From: Gemmobacter serpentinus
Lineage (GTDB): Bacteria > Pseudomonadota > Alphaproteobacteria > Rhodobacterales > Rhodobacteraceae
Direction of reading: 5' to 3'
NCBI RefSeq assembly: GCF_008973825.1
Contig: NZ_WCHR01000021.1
Coordinates: 1 to 64,000, forward strand
DNA: 64,000 nucleotides
How positions within the stretch are numbered: the stretch's first letter is position 1; every line of letters starts with the position of its first letter. The notes under the pieces were generated by a model, which was not told the origin of the DNA, did no database searches, and saw nothing but the letters and a program-made list of their open reading frames with translations. This document shows positions 59,563 to 64,000 of the stretch, piece after piece. Position numbers and translations under genes: made by a program.

Positions 59563-61071
59563 ATGGCGATCATCTCTCGCTTCGAGGCCTTCGAGACAGG
59601 CTGGAATGCCGGGCGCAACCAGCTGGTCTATGCAAGGCTTGCCGCCGATCTGGACACGCCGGTCAGCCTGATGCTGAAACTGACCGAGGCGCGCGCCGAT
59701 ACCTTCATGCTGGAAAGCGTGACGGGCGGCGAGGTGCGCGGGCGCTATTCCATGGTGGGCATGAAGCCCGACCTGATCTGGCGCTGCCGCGGTGCGCAGT
59801 CGGAAATCAATCGCGAGGCGCGCTTTGATCCGGCGGCGTTCCAGCCGCTCGATGGCCATCCGCTCGAGACGCTGCGCGGGCTGTTGGCGGAATGCCATAT
59901 CGATATGCCCGCCGACATTCCGGCGGGTGCTGCGGGGCTGTTCGGCTATCTCGGCTATGACATGATCCGTCTGGTCGAACATCTGCCGGATGTGAATCCC
60001 GATCCGCTGGGCCTGCCCGATGCGGTGCTGATGCGCCCCTCAGTCGTGGCCGTGCTGGACGGGGTAAAGGGCGAGGTCACGCTGGTCGCCCCCGCTTGGG
60101 TGGCCTCGGGCCTTTCGGCGCGGGCAGCCTATGCGCAGGCGGCAGAGCGGGTGATGGATGCCCTGCGCGATCTGGACCGCACGCCGCAAGCCCAACGCGA
60201 TCTGGGCGAGGCCGCGCCGGTTGGCGAGCAGGTTTCGAATTTCAGCCATGACGGCTACAAGCAGGCGGTGGAACGCGCCAAGGATTATATCCGCGCGGGC
60301 GATATCTTTCAGGTCGTGCCCTCGCAGCGCTGGACGCAGAGCTTTGCCCTGCCCCCCTTCGCCTTCTACCGCAGCCTGCGCCGCACCAACCCCTCGCCCT
60401 TCATGTTCTTCTTCAATTTCGGCGGCTTTCAGGTTGTCGGGGCCAGCCCCGAGATCCTCGTGCGGCTGCGCGATGGCGAGGTGACCATCCGCCCGATCGC
60501 CGGAACCCGCAAACGCGGCGCGACCCCGGAAGAGGACAAGGCGCTGGAGGTTGACCTGCTGTCAGACCAGAAGGAACTGGCCGAACATCTGATGCTGCTC
60601 GATCTGGGGCGCAATGATGTGGGTCGGGTGGCCAAGGTTGGCACCGTGAAGCCTACCGAGAAGTTCATCATCGAGCGTTACAGCCATGTGATGCATATCG
60701 TCTCCAATGTGGTGGGCGAGATTGCCGAGGGGCAGGACGCGCTTTCCGCCCTGCTGGCGGGCCTGCCTGCGGGCACGGTGTCCGGCGCGCCCAAGGTGCG
60801 CGCGATGGAAATCATCGACGAGCTGGAGCCGGAAAAGCGCGGCGTCTATGGCGGTGGCGTCGGCTATTTCGCCGCCAATGGCGAGATGGATTTCTGTATC
60901 GCGCTGCGCACCGCCGTGCTGAAGGATGAGAAACTTTACATCCAGGCGGGCGGCGGCGTGGTCTATGACAGCGACCCGGAGGCCGAGTTCCAGGAGACGG
61001 TGAACAAATCCAAGGCCCTGCGTCGTGCAGCCGAAGATGCGGGCCTGTTCGCACGGCGCGGCAATAGCTGA
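59563..61071 (+). CDS. trpE: Anthranilate synthase component I
   Basis: The 502-residue enzyme has ESVTGGEVRGRYSMVGMKPD (the LLES-type tryptophan-site region), GDIFQVVPSQRWTQSF, IRPIAGTRKRGATPEEDKAL, LMLLDLGRNDVGRVAKVG and the C-terminal GGGVVYDSDPEAEFQETVNK. It makes anthranilate from chorismate with glutamine or ammonia. trpG and trpD are not in the window. The stop is followed by an inverted repeat and two hairpins. Confidence 0.95.
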   Translation: MAIISRFEAFETGWNAGRNQLVYARLAADLDTPVSLMLKLTEARADTFMLESVTGGEVRGRYSMVGMKPDLIWRCRGAQSEINREARFDPAAFQPLDGHPLETLRGLLAECHIDMPADIPAGAAGLFGYLGYDMIRLVEHLPDVNPDPLGLPDAVLMRPSVVAVLDGVKGEVTLVAPAWVASGLSARAAYAQAAERVMDALRDLDRTPQAQRDLGEAAPVGEQVSNFSHDGYKQAVERAKDYIRAGDIFQVVPSQRWTQSFALPPFAFYRSLRRTNPSPFMFFFNFGGFQVVGASPEILVRLRDGEVTIRPIAGTRKRGATPEEDKALEVDLLSDQKELAEHLMLLDLGRNDVGRVAKVGTVKPTEKFIIERYSHVMHIVSNVVGEIAEGQDALSALLAGLPAGTVSGAPKVRAMEIIDELEPEKRGVYGGGVGYFAANGEMDFCIALRTAVLKDEKLYIQAGGGVVYDSDPEAEFQETVNKSKALRRAAEDAGLFARRGNS

Positions 61072-61075
61072 ACCG

Positions 61076-61106
61076 GGCATCTGAGGGGCTGCAAGAGGCA
61101 GATGCC
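61076..61106 (+). promoter_or_regulatory. Inverted repeat right after trpE
   Basis: GGCATCTG and CAGATGCC are separated by 15 bases, starting 5 bases after the stop. It may protect or shape the trpE 3' end. No U-run follows. Confidence 0.35.
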
Positions 61107-61230
61107 AATGCAGATGATGCGGCCTTTGCTTTGAGGCGCATTCGGGTCTGCCTTGTCCAGTCCCCCTGTTGCGCCAGGGCAAAAGGAAGCGGGGCCCCCT
61201 CTTGAGCCAGCGGCTCAGGTCACTTGGCAA

Positions 61231-61252
61231 AGGCGCGCAAAAATGCGCGCCT
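61231..61252. terminator. Hairpin in the trpE downstream region
   Basis: AGGCGCGCA-AAAA-TGCGCGCCT is a 9-bp stem with a 4-base loop, 160 bases after trpE. It lacks a long U-run. Confidence 0.45.
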
Positions 61253-61282
61253 CACCGGGATAATTGGGAAAAGCAGAAACAG

Positions 61283-61324
61283 GAAAGCCCCGGGATGATG
61301 GCGATCCCGGGGCTTTCTTGTTTT
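61283..61324 (+). terminator. Strong terminator closing the ppiD-trpE unit
   Basis: GAAAGCCCCGGGAT and ATCCCGGGGCTTTC form a 14-bp stem with a 7-base loop, followed by TTGTTTTA. Confidence 0.85.
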
Positions 61325-61328
61325 ACGG

Positions 61329-61499
61329 TCATCGGCCTCCCAGCCGGTCCCATGTCGTCCGATCAAATGATTCCAGTTCAGAAAGCAGTCTGCGCGTTCT
61401 GCCTTTGCCAAACACCCGCCAGTTCGGGCGCGCGCCGTCTGCCCGGCCCCGTTTGATGATCCGTTTGATGAATACGCTGGTGGCACAGGGGTGGCGCAC
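61329..61499 (-). CDS. Possible small basic protein (56 residues)
   Basis: A GTG start at 61499 with AGGGGT just upstream opens a frame ending with RGRADGARPNWRVFGKGRTR and RLLSELESFDRTTWDRLGGR. The basic, Trp-containing end looks like a real small protein (it faintly recalls DUF1127), but no family can be named. The start lies in a palindrome AGGGGTGGCG-CA-CGCCACCCCT (61487-61508), so the sequence may instead be a terminator region. Confidence 0.35.
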   Translation of the reverse strand: MRHPCATSVFIKRIIKRGRADGARPNWRVFGKGRTRRLLSELESFDRTTWDRLGGR

Positions 61500-61576
61500 G
61501 CCACCCCTGCCCCCAAATCCAATGCGTGATCTGCCGCCAAGACGATCCGTCAGCAGCCCCCAACGGCAGGCCCATC

Positions 61577-63250
61577 TCACTCCGGCTGCGACATCACGGC
61601 GGTCAGCGGTGCCAGCGCGACCGACCCCGCCCGCCCTTCCAGCGACCATTCCAGCACGGCGGTGATGGTCTCCGGCGTGGCGTGCCCCAGCACGGCAACC
61701 CGACCATCCTGCGCGGCCTTGAAGGCGGCACGGTCCAGATAGCGCCGGATCAGCGGGGCAGCCTCGCCGTCCGCATCCAACTCGCGGAAGATCACCGCCG
61801 AAGGCACCGCCTCGCGGCGCGCCAGCTGGTCTCCCGCATTCGAGCCCCGGTCGAAGGTGACCAGCCCGCGCCCCTGATCTTTCAGCACCGGCACGACATC
61901 GGCGGCCAGCAAGCGGTTGTTCTGGAACCCGTCCTGCGGCAGATCGACCACCGCCACCGCCTCGGGAAGCGTGGTTGAATGCGCCTCGAACGTCACCTGC
62001 AGGTCGCTGGCCTTCGCCCCTTTCGGGATGCCGGTGGCCAGCATCGCCACCTCCTTGCCCGCGCCGCGATAGAGCGCCTGTAGCTTGGCGGCATCGGGGA
62101 TCGCGGGATCGATCACGATGGTCACAGGCACGCTGAGCGCGGCCAGACCCGCGCGGTCGATCTCGGCCTTGCCGTCATCGATCAACAGGATGGCGTAAAG
62201 CGGCTTGTTCGCGGGGTTCTCGAACGCAGCCTTGAAGCGCGCCAAGGGACGATCATCCTGCACGACCACCTCTTCCGCCGGATCGACCGGGGCTGAGGGG
62301 GCAGGCTCGATGCGCGGCAGGCGGTTGGTGGTGATTCCTGCGCCCGCCCCGGCGTCATCGGTCTCGGCTTCCGCCGTCGGCCGATCCAGCAGCGGCTCGG
62401 ACGGGGCGGCGGGTTCGACCGCGACCTCGGGTTCCGGCGCAGGTTCGGGCGCGAGCGGTGAATGGGCGGGCACCTCGCCGGGCAAGGGGCCCAGATCGGC
62501 CTCGGTTGCGGGATCAGGATCTCGGGCCGGGTCGGTCGCGTCAGGCACAGTCACTTCGGCGACAGATTGATCGGTCGCGGGCTGGTCGGTCGCGGGCTGG
62601 TTGGTCGCGGGCTGGTCGGGCAAGGCCCCATCCGCGCCGGGCTGCACCTGCCCCCCTTGCGGTGCCTCGATCGCTGCCCCATCGGGTTGTGCGGCCGGAT
62701 CGGTCACGGTGCCGGGCGCATCTGCCACGGGATCGGCCGCCGCAGCGGGCGCTGCGCCAACAGCCTCGGCAGGGACTTCCGCCAGGACCTGTTCCTCGGG
62801 CGCAGGCGTTGCCGGCACAGAGGTGTCTCGCGCAGGGCTTTCGGGTGCAGGGCTTTCGGGTGCAGGGCTTTCGGGTGCCGGCGTTTCGGGTGCCGGGCTT
62901 TCGGGCGCAGGGTCTGCGGGCATCTGGCCTGCGGGCGCAGGCGAGCCCGGCGCAGGGCCTTCGGCTGCGGGCGGCTGGGCCGCAGGCACCTCTGATGCAG
63001 ATGGTTCCGCACCTTCTGCGGCAGGTGCCTCGGCGGCTGGACCCGCAGATGCGGTAGCATCCGACGCGGCCCCTTCCGGCGCAGGCATCGCCGCCTCAGG
63101 TGCATCAGCGCCCGTAGCATCTGGCGCTGGCGCTTGCGGCGAGTTGGCGGCGACTTGCGGCGCCGGGGCCTCGATCAATTGCGATACGACACCCAGACTG
63201 AGCACCGAAACCACTCCGCCCCAGATCACACCTGACAGAAACCCACGCAC
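61577..63250 (-). CDS. Divergent polysaccharide deacetylase (YibQ-like) with long linker
   Basis: The 557-residue protein has an N-terminal membrane anchor (residues 4-25), about 300 residues of Pro/Ala/Glu-rich linker, and a C-terminal YibQ-type divergent polysaccharide deacetylase domain (YAILLIDDGKAEIDRAGLAA; KEVAMLATGIPKGAKASDLQ; GRVAVLGHATPETITAVLEW). The linker contains tandem PAPES (near residues 115-138) and QPATDQPAT repeats, encoded by 15-bp and 15-bp-like repeated DNA. The family is often next to cell-wall hydrolase genes; activity is unproven. The linker may span the periplasm. Confidence 0.85.
   Translation of the reverse strand: MRGFLSGVIWGGVVSVLSLGVVSQLIEAPAPQVAANSPQAPAPDATGADAPEAAMPAPEGAASDATASAGPAAEAPAAEGAEPSASEVPAAQPPAAEGPAPGSPAPAGQMPADPAPESPAPETPAPESPAPESPAPESPARDTSVPATPAPEEQVLAEVPAEAVGAAPAAAADPVADAPGTVTDPAAQPDGAAIEAPQGGQVQPGADGALPDQPATNQPATDQPATDQSVAEVTVPDATDPARDPDPATEADLGPLPGEVPAHSPLAPEPAPEPEVAVEPAAPSEPLLDRPTAEAETDDAGAGAGITTNRLPRIEPAPSAPVDPAEEVVVQDDRPLARFKAAFENPANKPLYAILLIDDGKAEIDRAGLAALSVPVTIVIDPAIPDAAKLQALYRGAGKEVAMLATGIPKGAKASDLQVTFEAHSTTLPEAVAVVDLPQDGFQNNRLLAADVVPVLKDQGRGLVTFDRGSNAGDQLARREAVPSAVIFRELDADGEAAPLIRRYLDRAAFKAAQDGRVAVLGHATPETITAVLEWSLEGRAGSVALAPLTAVMSQPE
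62573..62623. repeat. Tandem in-gene repeat encoding QPATD/N units
   Basis: The unit GTCGCGGGCTGGTCG or GTCGCGGGCTGGTTG occurs about three times in succession within the YibQ-like gene. It encodes QPATDQPATNQPAT on the minus strand, so it is a coding microsatellite and not a CRISPR or structural repeat. Confidence 0.7.
62836..62905. repeat. Tandem in-gene repeat encoding PAPES units
   Basis: The 15-bp unit GGCTTTCGGGTGCAG and close variants occur about five times within the YibQ-like gene, encoding SPAPE/TPAPE on the minus strand. Such repeats expand and contract by slippage. Confidence 0.75.
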
Positions 63251-63581
63251 TGCTGCCCTCCACCTTTACGGCGGTTTGCCCGCCTCTGCCTTTGTCACGC
63301 CCGGGGATCGACTTGACCTTGCCCGCCAGCTTCGCCCATGTATAGCGCGACGATGCGCGGGGTTCACCCCCCTCCATCCCCTTTTTCGCAAGGCCCGGCC
63401 CGATGCTTCTGTTGATCGAAAATCGGCATTGAGCTCCACCTATGTCCTTCACGTTCCAACAAGCCCATACTATCAAATAAGTATTCAGAAAAATCATCCG
63501 CGACCTTCCACAGAATACCCTAGGAAGCCAGCATTTTTGTGAGTACATATGTGAGTATCGTATCGGGGATACTCACGCTCA
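63251..63581. other. AT-rich gap between the core genome and the integrase
   Basis: No gene is supported. Base composition falls markedly from about 63420 onward, consistent with entry into mobile DNA. At 63540-63576 GTGAGTA occurs as a direct repeat and GTGAGTATC / GATACTCAC (63551-63559 and 63568-63576) form a 9-bp inverted repeat just before the integrase start. Confidence 0.55.
63551..63576 (+). promoter_or_regulatory. Inverted repeat ahead of the integrase gene
   Basis: GTGAGTATC and GATACTCAC are separated by 8 bases, 6 bases before the start codon. A further GTGAGTA at 63539 makes a direct repeat. It could be an integrase-binding arm site or an operator for integrase expression. Confidence 0.45.
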
Positions 63582-64000
63582 ATGGCCCTTACAGATCTCA
63601 CCTGCAAGAATGCCAAACATGATCCGGCCAAAGCGGTAACCCGGCTGGCAGACCGTAATGGCCTGGTGCTGGAGGTACGCCCGAACGGCACAAAGCTCTG
63701 GCGGCTGCGCTACAGGCTGGGCGGCAAGGCAAATATGTTTGCAATCGGTGCCTATCCCACTCTGAGCCTGCAAGATGCGCGCAAGGCGAACGAGGCGGCC
63801 CGCGCACTCATAAAGCAAGGGATCAATCCCGCACACAATCGACGCGCTGGCTTGGACTCGAACCTAGCCTCAAATTCCAACACGTTCGAAACCCTCGCCA
63901 AAGAGTGGCTTGCGAAGACCAAGAGCGATGTCAGCGATTACTATCGTAAGCAGATCGAAACCGCGCTCAGAAATGACATCTTGCCGATAGTCGGCAGGTT
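63582..64000 (+). CDS. Tyrosine recombinase/integrase with DUF4102 arm domain (partial)
   Basis: The frame runs off the right edge after 139 codons. It begins MALTDLTCKNAKHDPAKAVT and has LADRNGLVLEVRPNGTKLWR, the arm-binding DUF4102 domain of P4-type integrases, with IGAYPTLSLQDARKANEAAR, then a core-binding region (FETLAKEWLAKTKSDVSDYY). The catalytic domain with the Tyr lies beyond the window. These enzymes move genomic islands into tRNA or related sites. Its codon use is less GC-rich than the neighbouring core genes. Confidence 0.9.
   Translation, partial: MALTDLTCKNAKHDPAKAVTRLADRNGLVLEVRPNGTKLWRLRYRLGGKANMFAIGAYPTLSLQDARKANEAARALIKQGINPAHNRRAGLDSNLASNSNTFETLAKEWLAKTKSDVSDYYRKQIETALRNDILPIVGR

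Noticed and set aside
62573-62905. Regular short repeats that could suggest a CRISPR array
   Set aside because: Units of 15 bp are in frame in the YibQ-like gene, encode PAPES and QPATD, and lack unique spacers. No cas genes are in the window.

Overview
The window is a GC-rich, gene-dense chromosomal segment from an alphaproteobacterium, most probably a member of the Rhodobacterales (Paracoccus/Rhodobacter-like). The evidence is the gene set and gene order: a pcm-tolC-PopZ-like run, a bioMNY biotin transporter, divergent betIBA/choXWV choline loci, a ScfR/PccR-type regulator, divergent metF/metR and putA/putR pairs, and a tandem cold-shock protein with a DUF192 protein next to tRNA-Pro. Nearly all of it looks like housekeeping and nutrient-use core genome. 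Only the right edge, with an integrase, looks mobile.

Layout. 1-7.4 kb: a partial gene end, a small conserved protein, the pcm-tolC-PopZ-like set (minus strand), an arsC-like frame without a start codon, nnrU, a CbiX-type chelatase, and a mogA/DUF2478 pair. 7.5-13.1 kb: a four-gene spermidine/iron-type ABC importer preceded by a SpuC-like polyamine aminotransferase. 13.7-17.3 kb: a small membrane protein, a Bcr/CflA exporter, a ScfR regulator and a YdcH-like protein. 17.4-24.1 kb: betA-betB-betI divergent from choX-choW-choV, a complete choline uptake and choline-to-betaine unit with a probable BetI operator between the halves. 24.2-31.6 kb: topA, a secreted protein, dprA, a GlxA-type AraC regulator and gabT. 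31.9-36.7 kb: bioMNY converging on a translationally coupled aroQ / acyl-CoA-ligase-like / thiolase-like operon. 36.9-40.4 kb: asparaginase, msrPQ, and a fatty-acid desaturase. 40.5-45.1 kb: metF/metR, an RTX protein, suhB and a rhomboid protease. 45.4-52.2 kb: putA/putR, a second RTX protein, a capsule-type glycosyltransferase and tRNA-Pro(UGG). 52.3-61.1 kb: DUF192, a double cold-shock protein, pdxH, fabI, a LysE exporter, gpt, an aminotransferase, ppiD and trpE. 61.3-64 kb: a possible small ORF, a YibQ-type protein with a long Pro/Ala/Glu-rich linker, and the start of a tyrosine recombinase that runs off the window.

How the genes fit together. Several neighbouring sets serve nitrogen and osmolyte metabolism: choline to betaine, proline to glutamate, polyamine and GABA transamination, and asparagine hydrolysis. 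Each has a local regulator or a palindromic candidate operator. Two class III aminotransferase genes (13.1 kb and 30.4 kb) share a TTTGATCAAA palindrome upstream.

The most interesting part is the biotin neighbourhood. A CoA-ligase-like and a thiolase-like gene sit next to bioMNY, which recalls the BirA-regulated yhfU(bioY)-yhfT-yhfS operon of Bacillus subtilis. The thiolase lacks two catalytic residues found in ordinary thiolases. The intergenic regions also carry a dispersed element: a GC hairpin followed by CCCCGAGGATATTTG and an ACAGATGAAA-like end. I count at least eight copies, two pairs of them in inverted orientation.
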